Under the pieces are notes generated by a model. It was not told the origin of the DNA. It saw nothing but the letters and a program-made list of their open reading frames with translations, and did no database searches. A stretch of DNA of 61,690 nt from Lunatimonas lonarensis (lineage in GTDB: Bacteria > Bacteroidota > Bacteroidia > Cytophagales > Cyclobacteriaceae): NCBI RefSeq assembly GCF_000390185.1, contig NZ_AQHR01000001.1, positions 1-61,690 on the forward strand. Direction: 5' to 3'. The translations under genes and the position numbers were made by a program. This document shows positions 18,492 through 27,752 of this stretch, piece after piece; the first letter of the stretch is position 1; the number at the start of each line of letters is the position of its first letter.

Positions 18492-18695
18492 ATGAAAAAT
18501 GCTTTTCCTTTTAAGCGTAAAAATTACCAGCTGATGATCATTGGGCTTGCCATGATCATCTTGGGCTTTACCATCATTGGGTTGGACGGAGAGCCTCATG
18601 GTTTTGGTTTTATGGGACTGACCCTTGGGCCTATCGTTACCTTGGGAGGGTTTATGTTCCAGTTTTACGCTATTTTTCATCAACCTAAAAATTAA
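18492..18695 (+). CDS. DUF3098 family small membrane protein
   Basis: The 67-residue protein has two transmembrane helices joined by a short loop with DGEPHGFGF. I recognise it as DUF3098, a family whose gene is regularly found between ftsX and uppP in Bacteroidota. Function is unknown. The constant neighbourhood with cell division and undecaprenyl phosphate recycling suggests an envelope role, which is inference from context. Confidence 0.88.
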   Translation: MKNAFPFKRKNYQLMIIGLAMIILGFTIIGLDGEPHGFGFMGLTLGPIVTLGGFMFQFYAIFHQPKN

Positions 18696-18698
18696 TTC

Positions 18699-19496
18699 AT
18701 GACCCTCTTTGAAGCCATCGTCTTGGGCATTGTCCAAGGCTTGACCGAATTTTTGCCTGTCTCTTCCAGTGGGCACCTGGAGATTGCCGCTGTTTTGTTG
18801 GGAACAACCTCGCTTCCGGAAGAAAGTCTCCTTTTTACCGTAGTAGTGCATTTTGCCACAGCACTGAGTACCATTGTCGTATTCCGAAAGGATATCCTTG
18901 AAATCCTGAAAGGCTTGCTAGCGTTCCGATGGAACGATGAAACCCAGTTTGTCTTTCGGATTATACTCTCGATGATCCCAGCCGTCGTTATCGGGTTGTT
19001 TTTTGAGGAGGAACTGGAGCAGTTTTTTGGTGGAAAGATTATCTTTGTTGGCAGCATGCTGCTGATCACTGCACTTCTCCTTTTTCTCGCCGATAGGGCC
19101 AAAAATACCGGCAAACCTGTCTCCACCACGCACGCTATCATCGTTGGGCTTGCACAGGCAATCGCGATGCTGCCGGGTATTTCCCGATCCGGTGCTACGA
19201 TTTCTACTTCTGTATTATTGGGCATTGATAAAGAAAAAGCTGCCCGATTTTCTTTCCTAATGGTACTTCCATTGATAATAGGCAAAATAGGCAAGGACAT
19301 CGTAGACGGTGCCCTAAATTATGAAAGCGAAGGATTTGGGGTAATGGCGGTTGCATTTGTCGCAGCCTTCATAGCCGGTCTATTTGCTTGTTCTTGGATG
19401 ATTCAGCTGGTAAAGAAAAGTAAGCTGACCATATTTTCCGTTTATTGCCTGATAGTAGGGCTTATAGCAATTGTAGGTGGATGGATCGTGTCATGA
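18699..19496 (+). CDS. uppP: Undecaprenyl-diphosphatase UppP (BacA type)
   Basis: This 265-residue integral membrane enzyme regenerates the undecaprenyl phosphate lipid carrier for peptidoglycan and other glycans, and gives bacitracin tolerance when abundant. Two signature motifs are present: EFLPVSSSGHLEI near residue 20 (catalytic Glu/Ser region) and PGISRSGATIS near residue 165. About eight membrane segments are visible. The ATG follows the DUF3098 stop by 3 nt, and the stop overlaps the truB ATG (ATGA), both signs of an operon. Confidence 0.96.
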   Translation: MTLFEAIVLGIVQGLTEFLPVSSSGHLEIAAVLLGTTSLPEESLLFTVVVHFATALSTIVVFRKDILEILKGLLAFRWNDETQFVFRIILSMIPAVVIGLFFEEELEQFFGGKIIFVGSMLLITALLLFLADRAKNTGKPVSTTHAIIVGLAQAIAMLPGISRSGATISTSVLLGIDKEKAARFSFLMVLPLIIGKIGKDIVDGALNYESEGFGVMAVAFVAAFIAGLFACSWMIQLVKKSKLTIFSVYCLIVGLIAIVGGWIVS

Positions 19497-20170
19497 CAGA
19501 CGAGGGTATCGTCTTTTTGATCGACAAGCCGTATGGCTGGACGTCATTTGATGTCGTAAAGAAGGTAAGGAATGCATTGCGAGTCAAAAAAGTAGGCCAT
19601 GCAGGCACTCTTGATCCACTTGCTACCGGACTCCTAGTCGTATGTGCCGGTAAGATGACCAAACAAATCGACCGCTACCAAAGTCAGGAAAAAGAATACG
19701 AAGGAACCTTTGTGATCGGGAAGACAACGGAGTCCTTTGATTTGGAACGGGAAATCAAAGATGTTTCGGAGATTGGCCATATTCAGGCAGAGGATCTGTT
19801 GGCTGCCAGTACAAAGCTGACAGGTGACCTTTTGCAGGTGCCACCTATGCATTCGGCCATTAAAAAAGATGGGAAGCGGGTATACCTAGCCGCCCGAAAA
19901 GGTGAAACAGTGGAAATGGATCCTAGACCGGTGACGGTCAGCGATTTTGAAATTACAGGCGTTAACCTGCCAGAAGTCCACTTTCGGATTGTTTGCTCCA
20001 AGGGGACCTACATACGAAGCCTCGCCCGAGATTTTGGAGAGCTTCTGGGGGTTGGGGCATATCTATCGCGCCTGGTCAGAACCCGGATTGGAAACCTTCG
20101 TTTAGATGATGCAGATCAATTGCCAGACCTAATCGAAAAATTGAAAGAAGCGCGGCATGAAAATCCATAG
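19493..20170 (+). CDS. truB: tRNA pseudouridine-55 synthase TruB
   Basis: This 225-residue enzyme converts U55 of the tRNA T-loop to pseudouridine. The catalytic loop GHAGTLDPLATG is present with the catalytic Asp at residue 41. DKPYGWTSF near the N-terminus and KGTYIRSLARD downstream are family motifs. The protein lacks a long C-terminal PUA domain, as in many short Bacteroidota versions. The ATG overlaps the uppP stop (ATGA). A start 48 nt upstream is open but would lie inside uppP and adds no conserved sequence. ribF overlaps the 3' end by 14 nt. Confidence 0.95.
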   Translation: MTDEGIVFLIDKPYGWTSFDVVKKVRNALRVKKVGHAGTLDPLATGLLVVCAGKMTKQIDRYQSQEKEYEGTFVIGKTTESFDLEREIKDVSEIGHIQAEDLLAASTKLTGDLLQVPPMHSAIKKDGKRVYLAARKGETVEMDPRPVTVSDFEITGVNLPEVHFRIVCSKGTYIRSLARDFGELLGVGAYLSRLVRTRIGNLRLDDADQLPDLIEKLKEARHENP

Positions 20171-21089
20171 GGATTTGAATAAACTCCCAAAAATCAAGAA
20201 CCCCGTGGTGACGATTGGCACCTTTGACGGCGTTCACCTTGGTCACCAGAAAATACTGGTGAGACTTCAGGAGATTGCCGCGCAAAACGGCGGAGAGTCT
20301 GTTTTGGTTACCTTTTGGCCGCATCCCCGTCTGGTACTGAAACCTGAAAGCCCCCCCATCAAATTGCTTTCAACCGAAGCTGAAAAGCAACGTTTACTGG
20401 CTTCTTTCGGTATTGATCATCTCATCAGCATTCCTTTTGATTCAGAATTTGCGGCAACGACTTCGGAGGATTTTATCCAACAGATCCTGGTGGAGAAAAT
20501 AGGTACCCAAACACTGGTAATCGGGTATGACCACCGATTTGGCAAAGGCCGAGAAGGCGGGTTTGAGTATTTGCAGGCAAACCAGGAGCGGTTCGGCTTT
20601 GAATTGGAAGAGATTTCAAGGGAAGATATCGACCAAATTGGGATTAGTAGCACCAAGGTTCGTCACGCATTGGAATCCGCTGACCTGCAGACTGCCAGAA
20701 ACTTTCTGGGAAGGCCCTATGAGCTTTCCGGAACGGTTATAAAAGGGAACCAATTGGGAAGGGAACTCGGTTATCCGACAGCCAACATATACCCGTCAGA
20801 ACCCCATAAACTCATACCAAAAGATGGTGCCTACGTGGTTAGGGTCACCCACCGAGGGTCTGAATTCAAAGGAATGCTGAATATAGGAAACCGGCCAACG
20901 CTCTCCGAATCGCCTCAGACCATAGAGGTTCACCTCTTCGATTACGAAGGGGATCTGTACGGAGAGACATTGGAAATCCATTTTCTCAGATATCTCCGAG
21001 GCGAAAAAAAATTCCAAAATCTCGCCGAATTGAGAGCACAACTGGAAAAAGACAAAAACGAGGCACTGGCCTTTTTTCGAATAAACTAG
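20157..21089 (+). CDS. ribF: Bifunctional riboflavin kinase / FAD synthetase RibF
   Basis: This 310-residue enzyme turns riboflavin into FMN and then FAD. The N-terminal nucleotidyltransferase domain has GTFDGVHLGHQKIL (HxGH-type) and the downstream ISSTKVR motif. The C-terminal riboflavin kinase domain begins around residue 185 with GNQLGRELGYPTANI and MLNIGNRPT. It starts inside the last codons of truB in another frame, so expression is probably coupled. With ribBA upstream, two of the window's core genes serve flavin supply. Confidence 0.96.
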   Translation: MKIHRDLNKLPKIKNPVVTIGTFDGVHLGHQKILVRLQEIAAQNGGESVLVTFWPHPRLVLKPESPPIKLLSTEAEKQRLLASFGIDHLISIPFDSEFAATTSEDFIQQILVEKIGTQTLVIGYDHRFGKGREGGFEYLQANQERFGFELEEISREDIDQIGISSTKVRHALESADLQTARNFLGRPYELSGTVIKGNQLGRELGYPTANIYPSEPHKLIPKDGAYVVRVTHRGSEFKGMLNIGNRPTLSESPQTIEVHLFDYEGDLYGETLEIHFLRYLRGEKKFQNLAELRAQLEKDKNEALAFFRIN

Positions 21090-21164
21090 GAAAGACCCGG
21101 CAAGGGCACGCCAAAGGCTCCAAAATATCGGATAGCCGGATTTAAAAACAATAATTATAGAAAG

Positions 21165-21503
21165 ATGAAGAAATCAGAAATCAACTTCTCAGTTACACTT
21201 GACGAAAAAAACCTTCCCAAGTCTATTGAGTGGAATGCCACCGACAAGGAAGCGGAGGGCATGGAATCTACCCGGAGCATAAGCCTGAACGTCTGGGACA
21301 ACTTAAACCATAACACCCTGCGCATCGATCTTTGGACTGATGACATGTCGGTAGTCGAGATGAAACGCTTTTATATAGACATACTGGGCGGGATGGCACA
21401 GACGATCCTAAATGCCACGGGCGACGAGTATTACGCAGAAGAAATAAAAGACCTTTGCGACAGACTGGTAACGCACGTGAATGAAGAAAATAAAAAACAA
21501 TAA
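21165..21503 (+). CDS. gldC: Gliding motility protein GldC
   Basis: This 112-residue soluble protein has no signal peptide and matches GldC, one of the accessory gliding-motility proteins first described in Flavobacterium johnsoniae. The family features are the N-terminal KKSEINFSVTLDEKNLPKSI block and the RIDLWTDDMSVVEMKRF segment. It is short, acidic and cytoplasmic. Its role in gliding or T9SS function is not defined at the molecular level. The other gld genes are not nearby. A 75-nt gap separates it from ribF, so it may have its own promoter. Confidence 0.9.
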   Translation: MKKSEINFSVTLDEKNLPKSIEWNATDKEAEGMESTRSISLNVWDNLNHNTLRIDLWTDDMSVVEMKRFYIDILGGMAQTILNATGDEYYAEEIKDLCDRLVTHVNEENKKQ

Positions 21504-21852
21504 TTGTCCTTATACTTTGCCTGATTTATCTCGAATGAAACGGTTATTCCAATTTTTTAAACCGTTTCATTTGCAAAAATTACCAAAATTTAATTATCAC
21601 AGGAAGACATCCTAATTTTTTGATAAAATACATAGGCAGCAATTTGCCGATCTAATGATTTAGCATTAAAAATTGCCAAATTTCAAATTTAAATTGAAAA
21701 AAAACACCTAGAAAATTCACCAACTTTTTGGTAAATTTCGTTTAGATCATCATTAACCAAGGCAAAACAGTAAACAGCTTTCAACAAAAAATCCATTTTA
21801 AGCACAACGGCAACAAATTCAATTAGTTGAGTACGATAAACCTAAAATCTAT
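21504..21852 (+). other. AT-rich leader region upstream of the TonB receptor gene
   Basis: This 349-base gene-free stretch is very AT-rich. It holds the 12-bp inverted repeat at 21534-21571. A TTTTTGG followed by TAAATTTCG around 21724-21740 may be the receptor promoter. A long 5' leader before the receptor ATG is likely. I see no coding frame. Confidence 0.5.
21534..21571 (+). terminator. Inverted repeat after gldC: terminator or operator
   Basis: AATGAAACGGTT (21534-21545) and AACCGTTTCATT (21560-21571) are perfect 12-bp complementary arms with a 14-nt loop, about 30 nt after the gldC stop. There is no clean T-run after the stem, so a terminator is likely but a protein-binding site for the downstream receptor gene is not excluded. 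Confidence 0.55.
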
Positions 21853-24738
21853 ATGCAGCACACGTACCTCTTTACCAAAAAAGTATCGTTGTTGGTTTTC
21901 TTGGGTGCCATCCTACTGCTGCCAGCAGCGGTAGCCCAACAAACCATCATCTCGGGAAAAGTAACCGAATCAGATACCAAAGATGCACTTATCGGCGTCA
22001 ATATCCTTGTCAAGGGACGGGTATTGGGAACAGTAACGGACATTAATGGTAACTTTAACCTACAGGTAAACCAATCGCCTCCCCTTACTTTGGTGTTTTC
22101 CATGGTTGGTTTTACTACCCAGGAAATTGAAATCACCCAGGCGGAGGTAAGGGGACTGAACGTTTCCTTGGCAGAGCAAACCTTTCTGGGACAGGAAGTG
22201 GTGGTATCGGCGTCCCGCGTAGAGGAGAGCATCCTGCAATCTCCGGTATCTATCGAGAAAATGGACATTTTGGCCATCCGGGAAACAGCCTCCGACTCCT
22301 ACTACAAAGCCATCGCCAATCTAAAGGGGGTAGATGTCACCTCGTCCTCGATCAATTTTCAAATCCTTAATGCCCGCGGGTTCAACTCTACCGGAAACAC
22401 CCGATTTGTGCAGCTAACGGACGGAATGGATACTCAGGCTCCGGCATTGAACTTCCCTATAGGCAACCTGAACGGTCCCTCTGAGTTGGATGTTGAGAGC
22501 GTGGAATTTATACCAGGCGCGGCATCTGCGCTATATGGCCCCAACGCATTTAATGGTATCCTACTGGTAAACAGTAAAAGCCCCTTCGAGTACCAGGGAC
22601 TAAGTGCTTTTTACAAGCAAGGATTCAACCATATTAACGGGAGACCCGGTGAGCCCACTTCGCCCCAACCCATGTATGAGGGTGCAATTCGGTATGCACA
22701 TGCATTTAACAACAAGTTCGCATTCAAGATCAGCGCATCTTTTCTTGAGGCAACCGACTGGCATGGCACTGACCCAACCGACCTAAACCGCGAGGCACAG
22801 GGCAATCTGCCCTTTAACCCCGGCGAGAATCAGGTACACGTATTCGGGGATGAGGTATCCAACAATATCGGTCTCCTCCGCAACGTGGCTGCCATCCAAG
22901 CACAAGCAAACGCACTTGGTTTGGGAGGTTACATTGGCAGTATCCCAGACCAGATCGTTTCGAGAACCGGATATGAAGAACGGTATCTAGTGGACTATGG
23001 CGCAAAAAACTACAAACTCAACGGTGCACTACACTACCGGATCAACGACCGGTCCGAACTTTCCTATACCCTGAACTATGGAGCGGGCACCTCGGTATAT
23101 ACAGGCGCACAACGGTACTCGCTAAACAACTTCCACATCACCCAGCACAAGCTGGAGCTAAAAGGGGACAACTACTTTGTAAGGGCCTACACTACCCGAG
23201 AAGACTCCGGTGATTCCTACATAGCCGACCTCCTCGGTGTAAACATCAACGATGCGTGGAAAAACAACGCGACGTGGTTTGGGGAGTATACCCTGAACTA
23301 CATGGGGGCACTGGCACAGCAGCAGGTAGCCCCCGGTGCCATGGGAACGGCAGCTCAGCAAGCGCAGGCCCATCAATTTGCAAGGCAACAGGCGGATGTA
23401 GGGCGATTTGCACCGGGATCCGCGCAGTTCAACCAAGCTGCCTCCCAAATCCGTAGCCAAGTGATTCCTCAAGGAGCACTTTTCAATGACCAATCCCAGA
23501 TGAATATGGTGGAAGGTCAATATAATTTTAAAAATGAAATCCAGTTTATGGACCTGTTGGCGGGCGGTTCCTATCGTATCTACGACCTACGGTCCAACGG
23601 TACCATATTTGCGGATGTGGAGGGGAATGATATCACCATTCAAGAGATAGGGGCCTTTGTACAGGGAGCCAAACGGGTAGCAAATGATAAGCTTAAAATC
23701 ACCGGATCCATCCGGTACGACAAAAACGAGAACTTCGATGGTCAGTTCAGTCCCCGGATTTCTGGTGTCTGGACGGAGGGAAACAGCAATTTTAGGGCAT
23801 CTTACCAAACCGGCTTCCGAATGCCTACTACCCAAGGCCAACATATTGACCTTAACGTGGTTTCTGCGCGACTGATCGGTGGCCTACCATTTTACCGGGA
23901 AAAATACAACATATTTGATAACGCCTTTAGTCTAGCTTCAGTACAGAGGTATGCAGCAGCAGTCGGTGCAGGTGCCAGCCCGGTTGATCCAGCGGCAACG
24001 GCATTGCTCCAACGTGTAGAGTCTCTTCCCGATCTCCGACCGGAACAAGTGCAATCCATGGAAGTCGGATACAAAGGACTGCTCAACAACAACCGATTGT
24101 TGATAGATTTTGCCTACTACTACAACATCTACAACGATTTCATCACACAGACCGCGGTACGGAAAGCGCCAGGTCCGGTATTTCCCGGAGCCGCACTGAA
24201 CACCGATCAGGGGGCGATCAATGCCATCAATGCCCCAACCCTTCTCACTCCGGTAACCATACCCGGTCAGGAAAACACCTTTCAGACGTACACAAACGTG
24301 GTGGACAGAGAGGTCAGGGCACATGGTGCCGCTATCGGTATTACCTATAACTTACCGAAGAACTACACTATAAGCGGAAACTACAACTTTAACCGGCTGA
24401 TCACCGAGTTTGAAGAAGGGTTCATATCGGATTTCAACACACCGGAACACAAAACAAACATCATGTTCGGCAACAGAAAGGTAACCAAAACCCTTGGTTT
24501 CAACGTCGCCTATCGATACCAAACGGGCTTCAGGTGGGAGTCTTCCTTTGCGCAAGGAGATGTACCGGAGTTCCACAATGTAGACGCGCAAGTTAGCTAT
24601 CGGTTAAGCAGCCTTAAGAGCATCGTAAAACTGGGAGGTTCGAACGTATTCAACAACCGATACATTCTCAATTTTGGAGGCCCGACCATCGGTGCTATCT
24701 ACTACCTCTCCATCACGTTCGACGAACTTTTGAACTAA
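21853..24738 (+). CDS. TonB-dependent outer membrane receptor with carboxypeptidase-regulatory-like domain
   Basis: This 961-residue outer membrane protein has a signal peptide ending near VAQQ (residue 29), a CarboxypepD_reg-like beta-sandwich (about 31-115, with GKVTESDTKDALIGVN), a plug domain from about 118 (VVVSASRVEESI) and a C-terminal beta barrel. There is no long SusC-type signature and no SusD gene follows; the partner is instead an SGNH-type lipoprotein 15 nt downstream. Residues about 490-545 form an unusual Gln/Ala-rich insertion, probably an extracellular loop. The ligand is unknown. A lipid or ester compound would suit the paired hydrolase, but that is inference. Confidence 0.93.
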   Translation: MQHTYLFTKKVSLLVFLGAILLLPAAVAQQTIISGKVTESDTKDALIGVNILVKGRVLGTVTDINGNFNLQVNQSPPLTLVFSMVGFTTQEIEITQAEVRGLNVSLAEQTFLGQEVVVSASRVEESILQSPVSIEKMDILAIRETASDSYYKAIANLKGVDVTSSSINFQILNARGFNSTGNTRFVQLTDGMDTQAPALNFPIGNLNGPSELDVESVEFIPGAASALYGPNAFNGILLVNSKSPFEYQGLSAFYKQGFNHINGRPGEPTSPQPMYEGAIRYAHAFNNKFAFKISASFLEATDWHGTDPTDLNREAQGNLPFNPGENQVHVFGDEVSNNIGLLRNVAAIQAQANALGLGGYIGSIPDQIVSRTGYEERYLVDYGAKNYKLNGALHYRINDRSELSYTLNYGAGTSVYTGAQRYSLNNFHITQHKLELKGDNYFVRAYTTREDSGDSYIADLLGVNINDAWKNNATWFGEYTLNYMGALAQQQVAPGAMGTAAQQAQAHQFARQQADVGRFAPGSAQFNQAASQIRSQVIPQGALFNDQSQMNMVEGQYNFKNEIQFMDLLAGGSYRIYDLRSNGTIFADVEGNDITIQEIGAFVQGAKRVANDKLKITGSIRYDKNENFDGQFSPRISGVWTEGNSNFRASYQTGFRMPTTQGQHIDLNVVSARLIGGLPFYREKYNIFDNAFSLASVQRYAAAVGAGASPVDPAATALLQRVESLPDLRPEQVQSMEVGYKGLLNNNRLLIDFAYYYNIYNDFITQTAVRKAPGPVFPGAALNTDQGAINAINAPTLLTPVTIPGQENTFQTYTNVVDREVRAHGAAIGITYNLPKNYTISGNYNFNRLITEFEEGFISDFNTPEHKTNIMFGNRKVTKTLGFNVAYRYQTGFRWESSFAQGDVPEFHNVDAQVSYRLSSLKSIVKLGGSNVFNNRYILNFGGPTIGAIYYLSITFDELLN

Positions 24739-24753
24739 AACCTGCCCATAACC

Positions 24754-26220
24754 ATGAAAACGATCATCAAATCAATATTCGTAGTTCTTCTGGCGCTGGC
24801 GGCAGCCTGTAATTATGACTTTCCTGAAACGCCAGTAGTAGAACCAAGTGCCGGACAAGCGGACTTTACCAAAATGGTAACGTTAGGTTCATCCATTACC
24901 GCCGGTGTCATGGATGGTGCACTTTATAACCGATCCCAACAGAACTCCTTCGCGGTGATCTTGGCCCGTCAAATGCAAGAGGTGGGTGGCGGCCCCTTCA
25001 ATGTGCCGGAGATCAACGCAGAAGTCGGTTTCTTTGGACCGGGACCTGGGGGAATAAGCTTGGGCAGACTCATCCTACGCGCCAACCCCACCACTGGTAC
25101 TATTCTTCCGGATCCCATCGTTCCGGGCAATCCAATTACCCCCTTCACGGGAAATAAGGCTGCTCTGAATAACTTTGGCGTAAACAGAATCAGTCTTGGC
25201 ACCGCATTGATACCAGAAACCGGTAACATCAACCAACCCAACCATCCGGCTTTCAATGCAGAGTATGCCCGTTTTGCCAGCAATCCAGGAAGCTCTACGT
25301 TGGTGGGTGATGCAGCGGCAGCGTTAGCAAACGGCGGAACATTCTTCACCTTCTGGCTGGGCAAAAACGATGTTCTGGGGTATGCACTTACCGGCGCATC
25401 CAATCCTTCAATTCTAACCTCTGATGCGGATTTTGCCAGCAGGTACAGCCTTGCCCTTGGCGCTATGCTACAGGCGAACCCGGAGGCTAAGGGGGCCGTT
25501 GCCAATATTCCCAACATAAATGTGCTCCCTTATTTTACCCTGATCCCGTGGAATGCGCTCCCTCTCACCTCAGCACAGTTGCCCCTCGCAAACGCAGCTT
25601 ACCAAGCATACAACCAGGGATTGGACCAAGCATTGGCGGGGAACTTCATCACCGCAGAAGAAAGGAACCTACGCAGGATCTCCTTCCAAGTGGGGGCCAA
25701 TGGTTTTGTAATGAGCGATGAAACCCTTACCGATTTGTCCGCATTCGGGCTACCCTCTATACGTAAAAGCAATGCGAACGACCGCGCAACTCTACCACTG
25801 GCACAGGTGCTTGGCACCACTGTGGGAGGCAATCCGCTGAATATTGTCGGGTTAACAATTCCAGTAGGCGATGAATACGTTTTGATCCCCTCAGAGATAG
25901 CGGAAATCTCCCAAAAAATCAATACATTCAATACCATCATAGCAAATGCGGTGCAAGCCCAGAGCACTCGATTGGTTTTGGTAGATATCCACAATCTGTT
26001 GAACCGTGTACTGCAAGGCCAAATCAATGCCGGTGGGGTAGCCCTGACAGCGAGCATCGTTCCCCCTGCCGGAGGTTTTTCCGTCGACGGTGTACACCCC
26101 AATGCGAGGGCCAGTGCATTTATCGCCAACCATTTTATTGAGGTAATTAATGAAAAATGGGGATCTACGATACCGAAAGTAAACCCCAATGAGTTTATGG
26201 GAAATGACCTTCCCCGATAG
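24754..26220 (+). CDS. SGNH/GDSL-like hydrolase lipoprotein
   Basis: The 488-residue product has a lipoprotein signal with the lipobox Cys at residue 19 (LAAACNY). SGNH-family blocks are visible: VTLGSSITAG (block I, Ser nucleophile in an atypical GSS context), FWLGKNDVLG (block III, GxND) and DGVHPN near the C-terminus (block V, catalytic Asp/His). This predicts an envelope esterase or lipase. It is 15 nt downstream of the TonB receptor, so the pair probably acts together, for instance cleaving an acylated substrate around uptake. A strong terminator follows. Confidence 0.85.
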   Translation: MKTIIKSIFVVLLALAAACNYDFPETPVVEPSAGQADFTKMVTLGSSITAGVMDGALYNRSQQNSFAVILARQMQEVGGGPFNVPEINAEVGFFGPGPGGISLGRLILRANPTTGTILPDPIVPGNPITPFTGNKAALNNFGVNRISLGTALIPETGNINQPNHPAFNAEYARFASNPGSSTLVGDAAAALANGGTFFTFWLGKNDVLGYALTGASNPSILTSDADFASRYSLALGAMLQANPEAKGAVANIPNINVLPYFTLIPWNALPLTSAQLPLANAAYQAYNQGLDQALAGNFITAEERNLRRISFQVGANGFVMSDETLTDLSAFGLPSIRKSNANDRATLPLAQVLGTTVGGNPLNIVGLTIPVGDEYVLIPSEIAEISQKINTFNTIIANAVQAQSTRLVLVDIHNLLNRVLQGQINAGGVALTASIVPPAGGFSVDGVHPNARASAFIANHFIEVINEKWGSTIPKVNPNEFMGNDLPR

Positions 26221-26253
26221 CATCAAATACAATAACAAAACCAAAAAAAATAC

Positions 26254-26307
26254 AAAAGGATCAGCTGCCCATTCCGGATCAATGGGTAGTTGGTCCTTTT
26301 TTTACTA
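26254..26307 (+). terminator. Terminator of the receptor/SGNH operon
   Basis: A 20-bp stem (arms 26254-26273 and 26281-26300, three G-T wobble positions) with a 7-nt loop runs into a T-tract. It lies about 35 nt after the SGNH gene stop. Confidence 0.88.
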
Positions 26308-26377
26308 TCCGTACCATCAGCTCTGGACTATCGAATTTATAAGTTTAATGCAGGGGAAGGATTCACCGACATGTCTA

Positions 26378-27610
26378 CTATAGCGTTTCCTGGACGCATG
26401 CAATCACTCGGGCCAAGTCATCCTCAGTAAGGTTAGAGCCACTTGGAAGGCAAAGTCCTTTATCAAAGAGGGAAGAAGCGACGGATCCGCCCACAAAGGG
26501 CATCTCCTTGTAAAGCGGCTGAAGGTGCATGGGCTTCCAGATAGGCCTTGCTTCAATATTGCTCTTCATGAGACCTATCCGAATATCCTCGCGGGTAATA
26601 CCAGCCGTCAAATCAGGACTAACGAGGAGCGTACTTAGCCAGCGATTCGAATGGGAACCCGCAGGTTCATCTTTGAACACCAGTCCTTCAAATTCTTGCA
26701 GTTCGGCTTTGTAACGCGCAAAATTACGACGTCTCTGATCTATCCGAATGGAAAGCACTTCCATCTGTCCGAGGCCTATTCCGGCAGAAATATTACTCAT
26801 CCGATAGTTATATCCCAACTCAGTATGCTCATAATGGGCATAATCCTCCCTCGCTTGTGTCGATAGAAACAGGGCACGGTCTACGAATGCCTTGGTTTTG
26901 GAAACAAGCGCCCCCCCACCGCTGCTGGTGATTATTTTATTTCCATTGAAGGAGAATACCCCGATATCACCGAAGGTACCACAAAATTTTTCCTGATACG
27001 TTGACCCAAGTGCCTCAGCCGCATCCTCGATAATGGGTATGCCATAGCGGTCGGCTACTTCGCGTATTTCATGCCATTTTGCGGGCATACCATATAGGTC
27101 AACTGCTACGATCGCTTTGGGGAGTTGCGCCCTAGCGCCGATCTTACCTGAAAGACAGTGCTTGATCGCATCCTCAAGTGCCTGCGGGCATAGGTTCCAG
27201 GTATCAGGCTCGGAGTCAACAAAAACAGGAAGTGCTTCTTGGTAACGAATTGGGTTTGCGGAAGCTGCAAAGGTTAGGCTCTGACAGATTACATAATCGT
27301 CCTTTTCCACCCCCAAAAGAATCATCGCCAAATGGAGCGCAGCCGTACCTGAGGAAAGCACCACTGCATGACCGCACCCGGTAAATTTGACGATTTGCTC
27401 CTCAAATGCGTCTACATTGGGACCGTGCGGGGCTACCCAATTTGATTCAAAGGCCCTCTTGACATAAAATTCCTCGCTGCCTCCCATATGAGGAGAGGAA
27501 ATCCAAATCTTGGCCGATTTTCCCTGCGAGAATCCAACCCGGGCTTTGTCTATAGCTTTTTCCATAGAATCATTGGTTAACCGGTTTGGTAATAGACTCA
27601 AAAATTCCAT
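26378..27610 (-). CDS. DegT/DnrJ/EryC1/StrS family PLP-dependent sugar aminotransferase
   Basis: The 410-residue protein should transfer an amino group to a nucleotide-linked keto-sugar for surface polysaccharide synthesis. Landmarks are the N-terminal ISSPHMGG, VLSSGTAALH (phosphate-binding), EDAAEALGS (Asp for the PLP ring) and FSFNGNKIITSSGGG with the Schiff-base Lys at about residue 224. Homologues usually begin close to KIWxSSPHMGG, so the first 32 residues may be an N-terminal extension or a later start is used. The next gene upstream is a priming sugar transferase, as in PglE/PglC-type modules. Confidence 0.92.
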   Translation of the reverse strand: MEFLSLLPNRLTNDSMEKAIDKARVGFSQGKSAKIWISSPHMGGSEEFYVKRAFESNWVAPHGPNVDAFEEQIVKFTGCGHAVVLSSGTAALHLAMILLGVEKDDYVICQSLTFAASANPIRYQEALPVFVDSEPDTWNLCPQALEDAIKHCLSGKIGARAQLPKAIVAVDLYGMPAKWHEIREVADRYGIPIIEDAAEALGSTYQEKFCGTFGDIGVFSFNGNKIITSSGGGALVSKTKAFVDRALFLSTQAREDYAHYEHTELGYNYRMSNISAGIGLGQMEVLSIRIDQRRRNFARYKAELQEFEGLVFKDEPAGSHSNRWLSTLLVSPDLTAGITREDIRIGLMKSNIEARPIWKPMHLQPLYKEMPFVGGSVASSLFDKGLCLPSGSNLTEDDLARVIACVQETL

Positions 27611-27752
27611 ACTCTCTCACCACTGGGCGGTTTCACTTGAAACAGCCCGCTCAACTGTCGAAATAACGGAAATTTTTATTGAATAAGAGAACTATCCCGG
27701 AGGAATATTTTCACCTCGAAAATCAAAACCTACTCTTTCGTTAAATGGCGAT

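Noticed and set aside
20157-20170. Overlap of truB and ribF as a possible frameshift fusion
   Set aside because: Both products have normal length and complete motifs. The 14-nt overlap is simple operon packing.
24969-26189. Long antisense frames opposite the SGNH lipoprotein gene
   Set aside because: They mirror the codon bias of the real gene, and the sense frame has lipobox and SGNH motifs.
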